Source: Galbula dea (taxonomy: Eukaryota; Chordata; Aves; Piciformes; Galbulidae). Taken from it: a stretch of DNA of 64,000 bases. The notes under the pieces are model-generated. The model was not told where the DNA came from. It saw nothing but the letters and a program-made list of their open reading frames with translations, and ran no database searches. This document shows positions 50,406 through 63,786 of the stretch, piece after piece (positions within the stretch are counted from its first letter, which is position 1; each line of letters starts with the position of its first letter). The position numbers and the translations under genes are program-made. The stretch is from NCBI GenBank assembly GCA_013399015.1, contig VWZX01009097.1, positions 195,469 through 259,468 on the forward strand. Reading direction: 5' to 3'.

Positions 50406-51734
50406 CTCCTCCCACTCACTCTAAGTTAGCCAGCTCATGAGGTGCTACTCCAAAGGAATCTTCTCTCCTCTTTCTTTCCCCAACATGCAGGAGCCCTTCT
50501 AGGGCAGGTGCAAATGCCCACAGCCAAAACACCTTTGGCCAGAGCCCCTGGACACAGGCCAAGCCCCTACGCAAATCCAAGCCTTTTCTGCCTATTGAGT
50601 TCCTCACCAGAGCTACTCCTGAAGAATGATGCTGAGGGAGGAAGAGGCATAGAAATATCTGTTTCTGTTTGCATAGGAGCTGCCAATATTTTCCCTCTAA
50701 ACTGAAAAGTGCAACCTTCCTGTTAAAGCAAGAGACTCCAAGCATGATTACAAGGTAATTATTAGTCCACTATTCCAGGCCCTGCATTCTCCTCCATCCT
50801 AGACCACCCCTAAATGACCCACATGGGACAAGGAGAGCTGGTGAGGACAGATGACCACCGTGTGCTCCACACCTCCATCCTCTCTCCACCCCCACCCTCT
50901 CCACTCTGTTTATCAGCCAGTCAATAAGAAAAGGTAGTTCTTACTTAAGGAGGCAGAAGTCAACTCGTCAGGTCGATCAGCACTCTGTCTGTAAACATGG
51001 TTTCCCGTAAAATCAATGAACTCCAGTTACAGAGAGAACAGCCAAGAGTGCAGCAGACTCCCTGCACTCCCACCACCCTGGCAGCGGGAAGGACTCTCCC
51101 TGGTCCCTTCTCTGGCCTTGTGTTCCACCACTGCTCCACGCAGCTCCTGGTGACCCCCAAGGGTCCTGCTGCTCCCACTGCCGTGCTTCCTGTGCCGGCA
51201 CGCATCCCATCCGAGCCCCTGCTCCCTCCTTGCAGCATTGCCGCCTCTCACAGACCCTGCAAGTGGATTTGGGACCCATCCAGAGGAGCAGGGACACGGT
51301 GGGGACAGGGAGTGCTCCATCAGTGCAGGAGCAGCAGCAGCCATGGTGATCCAGAGCAAGCTACATCTGGATGGAAGGTGCAAATGAAATCACTGCACCG
51401 TGTGCCCCATGCTTCCATCGAGAACTTCTAACCACGACTGGTGGTTTACAGAGCCATGCTCTGTCCAGAACACCAGTGAGGTCAACCCCCACATCTCCCC
51501 TAGACCCCTCTGCACAGAGACAGATGTGCCATCCTACAGCAATGTTTCCAGGGCCCAGGAGTGGCTGATGCTGAAGCAACACCCTTGCTTCCCCCCGGCA
51601 ACCTGGGGGCTCCTGGGGCAGCCCAGCCACCGGCATCAGACTTCTTCCCCCCAAGGGACAGGCGGCAGCGGGGCAGGCAGCAGGGATAGAGCAGGAGGGA
51701 GGAGGGGGTTCCTCCTGCTGTTGCCCAGGCTTCC

Positions 51735-51850
51735 CGAGAATTAAATATGAACAGCCGTGCTGTGTAATTTTAAATTGTTAATTAGCACAGGGTTAATTAG
51801 GCGGCCCTTTCACAAGAGGCTGTTTGGCAGTAAACCAAGACTGGAAGCAA
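51735..51850. promoter_or_regulatory. Candidate regulatory block with two TTAATTAG sites
   Basis: TTAATTAG occurs at 51778-51785 and 51793-51800, with starts 15 bp apart in the same orientation, and the second is embedded in ggttaattag. This resembles the AT-rich motif that ATBF1 is known to bind in the alpha-fetoprotein enhancer. The flank taattttaaattg is also AT-rich. Binding is inferred. Confidence 0.3.
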
Positions 51851-54000
51851 TGAGGAAGGAGGAAAACAAAAGGAGAAAGAGACAGTGAGAAACTGTTCCC
51901 TCAGCTAATGACCCACATGGCACCACGAAAAAAAAAAAAAAAGAGTGCTGAGGACAGGGAAAAAGAGACAAGCAGATGCATTACACCCACGGCCATCACC
52001 CCGGACGATACCCAGCGAGGTAGCCCCACCCCCATCCACAGTGCATAGAAGAGCTCAGCACTGTAATGAGCAGGGTCTGCTCCTTGGAGCGTCCTGGCCA
52101 GCAAGCAGAGGCTCCATCCAGCTCTGAAGCACTTGGCCATGGCTGCACAGAAGACATGGCTCACGCAAATGCTCACAGTCAGTGACTGACCTTGTGTGGC
52201 TCCTGTTAGAGAATACCGCGCAACGGCCTCCACACTTGGTAAACACACACCTCCTACCTGTTGTGCCAACAGTTGCTCTGCAAATCAATACCATAAAGAC
52301 AGGCCGAGGGACTACCCCAGAGCAGCTCCAGCACAGGGGCTGATGTTTCTGAGGGGAAGCTGGAAGGGATGGAGGCAAGAGGACAAAGACAGCATAAGGA
52401 CTAAAGGCAGGCTCAGATGCTCAGCGTACAGCTCTCCTGACACACTCCACTTGGCCTGTGGCAAGATCGTCAGAAAGACAGAACCAGGCGAGTGCTAATA
52501 GTCAGGTCAGGCAAGAAGCTCCTGTCCCAAGGACGTCACTTGATGACATCTGTTCCAGACTAAAATAGAGATGGGTGTACCAAAGGTGCCCAAACTGCCA
52601 AGTAAACTTCATGATTCCTAGGACCAGGTCTGTTCAAAGCTCCTAAAAGCAGGAAGTCTGGAAGGGGGGAAGCCATCACCCTGTCTGTCTGGAGCAATGA
52701 CACAATGAACCTGGAGTGCCAAAGCTTTCTGCATCCCTGCCCTGCACCTGGCATGCCATGAAGCACTCCTGTAACATTTGGGAAAACTGCATATGGACAC
52801 ACACGATACAAATCATTACCTAGGATTGAGAATTCAAAAATTTAGGAAGAACAGCATGTATGCTGTCAAAGTAACTTTGATCTTCCTCCTTTATGTGTAT
52901 GCGGTATGCTACTGTCTTTAATTGCACAATCACACATTGCCTTGCTTAGTAAGGAGGATGGTCATGTAAGAGGGTAAAATAAGATTGCATGAGCATGTTG
53001 TCACTTCATGAGATTTCTACAGCAGCTGTTATCACACATATGTTGAAAGTCACTTCCTACAAGAGAAAGATCTTTCTAAACTTCTTAAGCAAGAAGGCCT
53101 GGATATTCAAGCTTGATAGCAATACAGAGAGAGTTTCAATTCCCTGTTTCATGAAATCCTTTTATCTTCTAACTTGAAGAGAAGGTTCCAGCTCTCTCCC
53201 ATTCATTATGGTGCCAGAAAGTAGTAAGAATACCTGTCAGCCTATGGGAAGTGTTGAGGATTCTGCAACAGGACTTGAAATATTGGGTAAAATGGTACTT
53301 ATGAGCCAAAACCTAAGCATATTAGCAAATGTGGATGCATGGCTTCAAGAATTATTTCTAGATGGAGATTCCCACCAACACTTTACAATGTCAATACTTT
53401 GGGATTCCTCTTACGCAATTCCTAACAAAAGAAAGAAACAAACAAAAATAAATTTTAAAAAACCCCAAACCCAAAACTCGACCCTGAAAATACTGATATT
53501 TATTTACCAGCTTCATCATTTTAAAGAAATTATAAACTAATTTTCCTCTTTCATATAGCAAGTCACATCTTGCACCTTTTCTAGAAAGACCAAGTAGTGT
53601 TTTGGCACACAGCTGATCACAGTAGAGTTGCCTCATCAACAAGCGTAGTTCGCTAAATGTTCATAACAAGACATCAGTCTTGTCTAGTCCTCAACAAGCT
53701 CTACATCTGGCCTTCTTCCTCCTCTGTGGTTATGCTTTACCAACCAAAAGCCCAAGCTCACTTTTGATTCCTTCTCCAGTTTCTCTGCAGACACTGCTCA
53801 GTGACAGACTATTATTTCCAGCTGCACACATGGCCACGTCCAACATCATTACACCAGGAGTGGAACTACCAAGTCAGACCTGCCTACTGGTGGAAGAAGG
53901 ATCCAACACATAGATTCTGTGATTCCAACATCCACTGACAACAGCCCCAGGGACGCAAGTCTTTGCAAACCAATCTGCTATCCTGACAAAGCCAAGAATT

Positions 54001-54195
54001 CACAGAATCATAGAATTGTTTAGGTTAGAATAGATCCTTAAGAACATCAAGTCCAACCATTAACCCAGCACTGCTGAGTCCAACATTAAGCTACGTCCTT
54101 TAGTGCCACACATATCTTTTCAATCCCTCCAGGGATGGTGACTCTACCACTTCCCCAGGCAGGCCGTGCCAGGCTTGGCAACCTTTTCGGTGACT
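54001..54195 (-). mobile_element. CR1 LINE 3'-end fragment D
   Basis: Starts with the antisense CR1 terminus cacagaatcatagaattg and continues through the caagtccaacc and agggatggtgactctaccac blocks typical of the CR1 3' region. It ends near ttttcggtga. Only about 200 bp remain, with no long open frame. It lies in intron 1. Confidence 0.88.
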
Positions 54196-55867
54196 TCACA
54201 TGCCTCCGTCAAAGCCCTTGTGAACACTGCCCGTTTTCCCTTCTGAGGGATTCTAGCCAGTGGGTCCTGAAGGGCATGAGATCCATGAAGATCCATGAAG
54301 AGGATGAGGCAGCACACAGTGGTCTACAGAAATTAAAGATCCATCAGGCATCTCAAAAGGACAGGACGGTCTTCTCCCAGCAGGAAGACAACCACATAGA
54401 GGGCTTGCCTCCAGACCTGGCAGGCTGACAATACAAACAGGCACTGCACTGCGCACGCTCATTAACAGGACACCAAACGCAGGCGCTTTCTTACACACCG
54501 GCTCACAGGCAGCGGCACAGCCAGCTCCTCAGATCTTCACAGGATCATTAGCATAAACAGCTTTTCAAGCAGCAGGAAGCAAAGGAAACGCTGAACAAAA
54601 CAGGGCTGAAAGCTGTAGGGCTCAAGCACTTGGCAAGAAGCTATGAGAAAGGGTCTCCTTGAAAAGGTGAACCTTCTACATTAGCCACATTTTTTCCTCA
54701 GTCCTTCACACCAGCAAAAACTGAGGTAATGAGAGTAAGACAAGATGCAGGCAGCTTTTCAGAAAACATCTTGTTACGAACTATTATTCCAAGTTTGCTG
54801 ATCCCTCCGAGCCAGCTACTGTATTACACGCGAAAATATTTATACAATCATCAACCCACTGCCACTGAGAGCAGAGTAATCCAGAGGAGTGCCAGAGGAT
54901 TTAAGCGAGCAGCTGGGGAAAAGAGTGTTTATTCCTCCAGGGAGACTCTCTGCACTGGAGGTATTTTGTAGCAGAGGTAAGATAGCTTAAGTCGCATTTC
55001 CCTCTACAAAACAGAGTAAAGCACTCGCTTAGTTCGTAAGTGACATGGCATTTACATGGTCCCTGGACACAGAGCTCATTTTCACATCCTGCACGAACCT
55101 CTCCTCTGCTGCAGGACACCACAGAAGTTTCGGATTTTGTTTTCACACTGGTTTGTTTCAAAACATCACACATTCCACAGGGCTACAGTTGCACAATTCA
55201 CCCCTTTGCTCTAAAAACTCTACATTTCTTGTCAAATGCTGCTTCCAGATTATGTTGCTATTTCAATAACTACATTTTCATCTGGTTCACATTTTCAGTG
55301 CACTGCTGTTGACCTAACTCCAAAACTAACCAAAAAGCTGTTGAGGACAAACTGCCTCGCTCCACCATACAGGCTCTGTGGTCCTCCACATACCACCCAT
55401 ACCTTTGTGCCTTGGGAAGAGGACCTTACTGCTCCCCTCTTCTGCTACAGTCCCTTAAAGCTTGCCCTTTCCCCCTCCTTCATTTTCACCCTTGCAGCCC
55501 GTCCGGCAGCTTGTACCAATAAGAGCTGCCACAGCTCCTGTTTGGGCCACCTGGTCCCTACTACAAAGACAGTTACATCCATGAGACCTTGGACACCTAC
55601 ATATAGCCAGCCCACAGAGATACTCCAGAGAGAAGCTCTGAATTGTTCTAAGTTTCACACACCATGAAGACATAAACAAATCCAGGATGGTATTTAAATG
55701 GCCAGAGCACTGCTGAATCCAAGAAAGTGCAGCATTTACAGCAAGACTGCAGGACACAAACCACAGCAGACTCTCAACAGTGAGGGACTCCAGCTGGCTT
55801 CTGCAGCTCTGCTGATGGTTCATCACCTCCCATCTTCCAGTTACTAGACATGCTGAGTGGTCCCATT

Positions 55868-56426
55868 GCTAGCAGATCAAGGGAAGTGCTGATCCCACTG
55901 TACTTGGCTCTGGTGCGGCCTCACTTGGAGTACTGTGTGCAGTTTTGGGCGCCACAGTACAAGAGGGACATGAGGTTGTTGGAGAGTGTCCAGAGGAGGG
56001 CCACAAGGATGGTGAAGAGAATGGAGGGGAAGTCTTATAAAGCACTTGGTCTGTTCAGCCTGGAGAAGAGGAGACTTAGGGGAGACCTTATAGCTGTCTA
56101 TAACTTCCTCACCAGGGAGGGAGGGGTGGGTGCTGACCTCTTCTCTCTGCTGGATAGTGACAGGACACGGGGGAACAGCATGAAGCTGTGCCGGGGGAGA
56201 TTTAGATTGAATATTCGGAAGACGTTCTTTACCCAGAGGGTGGTGGAGCATTGCAACAGGCTCCCCAAGGAGGCTGTCATGGCCCCTACTCTCACAGAGT
56301 TTAAGAAGCAATTGGACAAGGCACTTAGGCACATGGTGTGACTGTGGAGTTGTCCTGTGCCTACTGTGAGTTGGACTAGATGATCCTAATGGGTCCCTTC
56401 CAACTCTGGCTATTCTGTGATTCTGT
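55868..56426 (+). mobile_element. CR1 LINE, 5'-truncated copy E
   Basis: A C-terminal RT ORF remnant is open to a TGA at 56339-56341, with PHLEYCVQFWAPQ, LFSLEKRRLRGDL and RGRFRLNIRKTFF segments. It is followed by the 3' UTR and the terminal tattctgtgattctg repeat. Its sequence differs clearly from copies A and B, so it is another subfamily. It lies in intron 1, antisense to ZFHX3. The 5' break is approximate. Confidence 0.94.
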
Positions 56427-58654
56427 CCCACCCAGTCAGGACCACTCGAGGCATCGGGACTGCTAACCCTGAGAGCCAGCTCTCCCAAAACACCACTGCC
56501 AAGCTTCAATCAGCCTTGCAGCACCACCCTGGGAGCAGACACAGCCAACCTCAGAGGGTGCAGCCCCAGAAGCTAACACTATGCTGCTCAACTGCACTCT
56601 CCAAGCAACGTGCTTCACATGCAGGCTCACATGCCTAGGGAAGATGTCCTGCCAACCCTCTTCCCTTCTACTGATTTACCCAAACATGTGCCTTCCAGAC
56701 TAGTGTCGAGGGCCAAGCAGAGGGTAAGAGTCAGATTCTTAAGTCATGCAGATATCCTCTGCCAGGGCTCAGATCCAGTCCTTGTTAGGAAACAGACACA
56801 CTGCCTGGTCCTGGGCTGCCTCGCTCTTTCCCACCCTTTGGGAAAGCAGATGCTTTGGACAGGGAGAGCAGGCTCAGGGGCATTAGGTCATTCAGTAACC
56901 ATGCTGCTTGCTACTCTGACGAACACTGTGCTTCTCTGATGCATTAGTTCCGAATTACACACTGGTGTTGCAAGGCTTCATTGCAAAGGTCACCAGGATG
57001 TGTGCTCAGATCGGCTATTAATGTTTTGGTATGGAGTCAGCTGCACTGGTCACAGCTGTATCACTGGAAGATAACCCAAAAAGACCAAACCCCTAAAACA
57101 GGTAGTGAAACCTGCCAGTGTGGCTGGGAAATCTTCCCGTAAGAGTGCCTTTTAGACAAGCTTCAAGCTAAGTGGTCCCATTCTCCTGTAAACAGCATTT
57201 GCATGCTCACCTGCTATCAAAACAGCAGCCTGCTCCAGACTCGAGGCACAATCTGCCAAAATAAACCCTCCTGATTGCAGCAACCCACAGGAGTCAATAA
57301 CCACACACTGCTTGACAGCTCAAAGTCTCAAGTTCATGCTCTCCTCATCCACAGCATGTAGCTATCAACCGCTACATGCCTGGTACACTTCAGAACAAAC
57401 ACCTCTCTTGTGAAAGTTTAACCACCCCACAAGGGAGAGCTGATACACATCCAGATTAACGTGGGTCCCAAAGCCTGTGCCTGCTGGATCTGTTCAGACT
57501 CCTGAGGTATGCAAGGACTGGGTGGTGGCACACCTGTAAGGGATGCAGGCACCTTTGGAGACAGGCAAGGATGCTGCTACACACACTTCTCCAGACCTCC
57601 AGGACTGAAAGTGTTACTCTGCCACTTAGCCTCTTGCTAATTGTGGGTTTTATTTTTATTTCCTATTACCCTCTTGCACGCCTGATGAGATTATCTTACC
57701 GGAACTGACACAGCTGGAGGCTGCAGCCATACATGGAGCCTCTCAGGAGGCAATGCAATTTTATTTTCATTGATCAGAAATCAGCAGGGCAGTAAATGAT
57801 GGGAAATTCCATTAGGAGAAACACTGGGCCACAAGACCCAACTATCTAGGTACACCCAAATCCCAGGAAGTCCCATCTTTCCTTAAAGTCCCATCTGGGT
57901 GCTGACACAGCAAGTCATCTTTCTTCCTCCTCAGATGGAGCAAGCTACTAACCTGATACTCTCAACTGCTGACTGCTCTGCCGGAAGCGGAGGCAATGCT
58001 GTCAAAACACCCCCAAGGGTGCACTTAGCTGAGACAAGGTCTTTGGTGCAGGCAGCAGCCATCGGCTGCCCTGGCTCCACCTTGCAGGCTGCTGGAGGCC
58101 AGCAGAGTCTCACAGCATATGTCCTGTGCCACAGCTCTGTTCTCACAGGCCAGGCTGGTGTAAGAGGTGCCAGCAAGCCAGGGCATCAGCCAGCTCTTGG
58201 TTAATTCCTCACCGAACCAGCAGAAGCCGAGGGCATACCCAGTGCGTGCTCCCATTCCAGTCCCACTCGGAGCCCAGGTGACAAAGGATTACAGCTTCCT
58301 TCTCCACAGGCTGGGAGCTCAGGGTATGCACTGCTCAGGGGAAACCCTCTCTGTCAAAGGAAAGTGTTACAAACTCATCTGAGCCAAAATTGAGAACCAC
58401 ATTTCAATCTTTCAATCCAAAAATACCATGTACACAGAAAATGCACTCGTTTCCATGCTCCTGGATCAAAATCCACCATCAAACCTTTCAGGTTAAGAGC
58501 TGGGTGTGACCTGTCCTGCTGTTAATTTCTGCAGGTGCCTGGACTGGAAGCCAGGTTCTTTGCCTCTTGCAGCAGGACACAAGCCCCGTCAGCAGAGCAT
58601 GGGTTAACAGAAGCTGACCGCAGCACAGTTGTTAAGGTAATCAATACCAGTGAG

Positions 58655-58765
58655 ATACTAAAGCAGCCTAAGCCACATTATTGATTGCCAAGCAGATGAT
58701 AAAACTGTTTATTATGATAATTGCAGAGTGCCTGCAAGACGCTCCTAGTGCTGTCTTGAGCTTTT
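58655..58765. promoter_or_regulatory. Candidate conserved AT-rich block
   Basis: Contains ttattgattgcc, gatgataaaactgtttattatgataattg and an aatcaata at 58640, a dense set of HOX/PBX- and forkhead-like motifs in intron 1. Evidence is motif composition only. Confidence 0.25.
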
Positions 58766-61700
58766 TACAAAAATGCGAATCACGAGAGCATAGTCTTCTG
58801 TCTGAAGCCCTTTGAACCTGGGTGAGAGTCCTCCACACCCTACTGTGCCAAAGCTGTAACCCCCAGCCACCTTCACCTCCAAGATACTGCTTGGATGGAG
58901 AAAGCCACATTACTAGACATTGTCCCAGGACTATTTATCACACATACACCCCATACTGTGGGGTGTCTCTTTTGCTGGAGCAGCCCCTTCTAGGGGACCA
59001 AGAGCTCAAGTACCAGACCTTATAACTTCAGTTCTGGATCCTCCTTCCAATCAGTAGCAAATAAAAACGTCCCACTTCAACACATTTTCTTTAGTATTTC
59101 AATTGCTTTTTTCTCTACTCTGGGCTTCTACAGTTTTCTACATACAAGAAGGTTTAACTTCAGGGTCTAAATTACTGTGCAGTGCATTAAGAATTCTGGT
59201 TTAGATGACTGAACTCCAGATACCCTCAATTTGCAAGATCTACCTCTGCATACCAACCGTTGGGTATATGTGTATGCAGGCCATACCTCACAACAGGTGA
59301 CACACGGTGTCTTGTCACCCTGCCACCAACCTGAGCAACTGATCTACCCGCATAAAGCAAGAGAACATTTTGATTCTGAACTCACTTCAAATACCAGGAA
59401 GTTTCTCTTGAATTCAACCAGAAACAAACATCAACTGGCCTTCAGAAGATAAGGAAAATGCAAGCTGCCAGATGATACCTACTCTGGCCAAAGCATCTAT
59501 TACTTCTCCATCAGCAGGAGCAGGAATAAAAACTGTAACACAACTGGGCTCCATGTTGCCACCACTGCCAAATGACAGCTGAAAATGAGTTTAACAAGGG
59601 CTGCAGCTCCAGGGTTCTGTCAGCAGCTCTACGGGCAGTAATTACAGAGTATGGGTCCCATTATCTCCCAGTATGGACAAGGCTCTGACAGCTTCATCTC
59701 AGTATTAACCTGAAGGACCATATGCTACAGACTGCAGGCAGTACTCATGCGAACTCCACTCTTTTGGATGGCTGCTTTCACACAATCTGGGTCACATTCT
59801 CCAAGTAATCATAGTCGACAGTTGCAAAATAAACTTTATACCATTCAGAGCATGGGCTGGCCTCGACCTGGATTAGACTACAGATGGTGCTTCTGGCTAA
59901 TGCTGTAGCCCTTCCTCCTCCTCCCAATGCCTTCTCTCATGACCATTGGAATGACCTCCCTACTCCCTGGTGCCTCCTCCCCTTGCCCCCCATTCCCTGG
60001 TGCCTTCTCCACCTTTAAAAGGTTGCCACTTCCTCCACAAGCACAGTCAGCAAAGGATTTCACCCAGGTTCTTCAGATTGCAAGACAGAACCTTACATAT
60101 CCTCACAACCTTTCCACCCTTCCACTGCTGAACCAACCCTTTCTTTCCAGCCTGGTCTTTCCTGTGCACCTTGTATCTCAGCAGACTGCTGAGGACTGCT
60201 TTTACCTCTCCAGTTTGCTTGCAGAGCAGTTAGAAGATTAATGATGGAACTGACAACATGATTGAAAGAGCATTCTGATGAGTGAACGCATCACACCACA
60301 CAGCTGCTGTCTTGAAAGCTGGAGATCTGGACATGAGCTTCTAAAACTTGTCCCCTCTCAGCCCAAACACTGGTGATGGACTGCAGAGCCTCACAGAACT
60401 CATCCCAGAGGCCTCAGAGGGCTGGGGACTATTGTCACTAATTCTGAATATAATCAAGATGAAAACAACCCTTTCTTATTAAAATCTAGACAAGGACTCC
60501 TTCCCAGACTTCCTCCCTATGTCCCTTAAAAAAGGCCAACTTCCACCTTTCCCTTCCCACCAGTGTCAGCAGGAACACAAGAGTCAATGGCAGACAGCAC
60601 CAGCACATCAGGTCTTGCAAGACACGGAACCCTTTGCTGTTCCTAGAAATTCCACTAGCATTTACATCCAACCCCAGCTCCACAGCTGCAAGCCAACTGA
60701 AACCCAGCTTCTCCATCTGAAGTACTCACACATGTCCCTCAACTCTACATGTGACGCTTCTTGCACCCTTCTCAGCCATGCAACAAGCAATGCTCCAGCA
60801 CTACACCACAGCTAGCTCACTGCAGGGCATGCTCCATGAAGCAGAGTCCTGTGGGGTCTTCCTTGGGAGATGAACTGACCACCACTGACCATGCTCACCA
60901 GGACACAGAGTGGAGGCACCTCCTCAAAGCCCTACTGGGATTTATTTTTCCACCCCTCCTCTTCTAGAACAGTATTTTGTTGTTCTCCTCCATACAATGG
61001 GAGACAATAAGAGACATCTCAACAACAGCCACAGCACCTGATAGCTTAAGTCAAGGAGGGACCAGGAACAAACATGAGGCAGTAAATCCTCTGGTCATCT
61101 ATGGAAAGCTCCCACAGAATACATCAGCCTTCTAGCAGTGAGAAAGGCTGCTTCTACAGCACAAGACAAGAAGTCAAATAACAGTCCTGGAGATGATACT
61201 AAACATCCAGCCTGTCCTTCAGACACCCACACTTTCCCACAAAGGCCTGGAAAGGCCACCACTTACAGTCAGTGAGACCAGGCAATGGGAGAGACAGATC
61301 AATCTTCTACACACAAAACAAAAAACCCCTAACACAGCAGCCAAAAAGGGTCGATGAAATTTCAAGTGGTCTTCTCTGCCTTCTGTGTTGTTAATACCTC
61401 TGTGCTCAGAAAGTGACCGCAGAAAGCCTCTTAAGCCAGAGACTAACCTTAGCTGAGTAGCTCCAAGCTCCCCATGTAAACTGCTTTAGTACCAGGCATG
61501 GTAATTACTGCCTGAACAGGAACGGCAGTTGCTAACCATGGTGGAACCAGAAAACAAATACTCCCCAGCAAAGATCCCTGGGGATTGTAACCTACCTGTG
61601 TAAGGCTCTGCTCCTATTAAGAAAAAAAAATTTAAAAAAGGAAAAGAGGAAAAAAAGAAAAAAGGAAAATGAAAAAGACTCAAACCCATGTCAGTTAAAT

Positions 61701-63734
61701 AACACCCCCTTCCCAGTTCCTAATAAGCTGAACTACAGCCGAGAACAAGAATAAAGCAGCTCTGAAAGATGGGATTTTTTTCCCCCCAGTGTTTTTTTCC
61801 CTGCAAACCCACTGCCCCCAGGACAGCTGCAGCAGCGATAGTCAAGCTGCTGGAAGCCACTGGGATGTGCCAGACTGCAAAGCACCTGTCTGACTCTGCT
61901 ATGGATCAAGCCATGCTTGCTCCTCACTGCTTTCAGCATTAGTTATCCTTCAGATGGTAATGGTGGCTGAAGGCTTGGGTGATGCTAGACACCCCACAGT
62001 GTCCAGCCTGCTGGGGCACAGTGCTCCTGGCCTTGGTGCACCCACTGGGCTCCACCTTCACATGCCCACACCTCCACACTCGAAATTCAGCACATATTCA
62101 GTGGTGGCAGCTCCATCCAGTTGATGCCTCCACACCTTATCAAAACCATTCCTATCTGTGAAAGCAGAACAAGGTGCCCAGGATCCAGACACTTCCCCAG
62201 CCCTCTTGGAAATGAGCTCTGAGGACAGCAGCTCTCACTCCTCCTGCAAAGAAGCCAGGGACAGCAGATTGCTGCCCCGGTACCACTCACTCTTCTTGAA
62301 AACATCTGTTTTCATTATCACTATTACTTTAATTAGCACTTTACAGCAGCCTTAAGCCCTCCCAGCTGGAGGAAAGTTCTGCTGCTAAATGAACAATTAG
62401 AAGGTGTACTAAGGGAATTTTCTTCTCATCTTCAGAAATGACTTTCTCAGCAGAGCTGAAAGGAGACAGCAGTTACACAGAACTCCCTTGAAGGGGTATC
62501 TCCAGGCACTGCTCAAAGCCTGCAGGTCACCCTGGGATTCCTGCTGCATGAGCAGGCTACTGAAATCAAGAACTTGAAATAGAGAACTTCAGCATTACTA
62601 ATGAAGGGGTCTTAACGCTTCTGCCCTGCATCTCTCACTGAACAGCCTCCTCTTCCTCACCTGGTCACAATAATTGCTCTGAGAAAAATGAAAGATTTTA
62701 ATCCCATCTCACTTGTGGAAAGCCCCTGACATAATTTAATTTGCTCAAGAGTTCAGGCCAAGAAAAAGCTGAAAAGACAGAGCCCTATTAAATGCATAAG
62801 AAAACAGGTCCACATGAAGCATAATTACCAAAAACATGGCCTCCTGTGCTTCTCTGAAAAACCAGCAATGAGAGACATCCACAAAAAAGCCCCAGGAGGC
62901 AGCCTCAGCTATTTTCAAGAAAGCAGAAAGACAAGAGAGGTGAAATGTCAGCAGGACTCTGCAGGAAAGGGCTATTCCATGGGCCATGACCAGCACCGTC
63001 ATCAGATGCAATGCTTTAATTAGAAACAAGCCATGAAGCTCCAAAACTTTTCAGTGAACACTGATGAATAGCACACCTATCATCCCCTCTCCACTTCAAC
63101 CAGAGCTCCCAACGATAACCAGACCTAGGCAGTCCTAGGGGGACTCTCACCCTCAGTACCCCAATCTCACCCCAGGAGAGCAGAACCTGTAAGGACAGGT
63201 GATCAAGATGCTTCCCCCTCATCCTTCCCAAAACCAGTCCCTTCCATGGATTATGGGACTGAAATTTGACAGCAGTTCACATACATTATAAAGTCCAAAA
63301 GTCTAGTGCATGTAAAAGGAAGAGGTGTGGAACTAACAAAGTTATCAGCACAATTAACAGCTGTCATCGCACTGTTACACTTGCACTGTCTGCTGAATCC
63401 AATGAATGGCAGGTTTGGTTCTTTCCCTCATTTCTTCTTCTGTCTCACTAAGCTCCACCAGAGCAGAAGCTGCCCAACACCACCACCACTACCACATCTG
63501 TCACAGTTTGGGTTTGTATTTGGGGACTTGCACTAGAGAGAGTATTCCAGAAATCCCAAGTCTTCAGTACTACAGGGCTTAAAATAACACTATTTCCACT
63601 ACTACATAACTAGAAATAACTACATTTCCACTCAAATTTGTCATCTTCCTCTGCTCCCTTTTGCATTTCCCTCCTTCCTCACACTTTAGAGTGACCTTCT
63701 CTTCTCCCCTCACAGCCCTTTTCTGAGCACTGAG

Positions 63735-63786
63735 CAGGGGGTTGGGCTAGATTATCTTCTCCAGCCTCCACCCCTCTGTGGTTCTG
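63735..63786 (+). mobile_element. Possible CR1 3'-terminal remnant
   Basis: The stretch gggttgggctagattatctt, followed 30 bp on by gtggttctgag, resembles the last 50 bp of CR1 elements (gggttggactagatgatctc and attctgtg). It is too short and diverged to be certain. Confidence 0.5.

Noticed and set aside
61619..61680. Poly-A tail of a processed pseudogene
   Set aside because: The stretch is a mixed A/G purine-rich simple sequence with no recognisable gene copy upstream on either strand.
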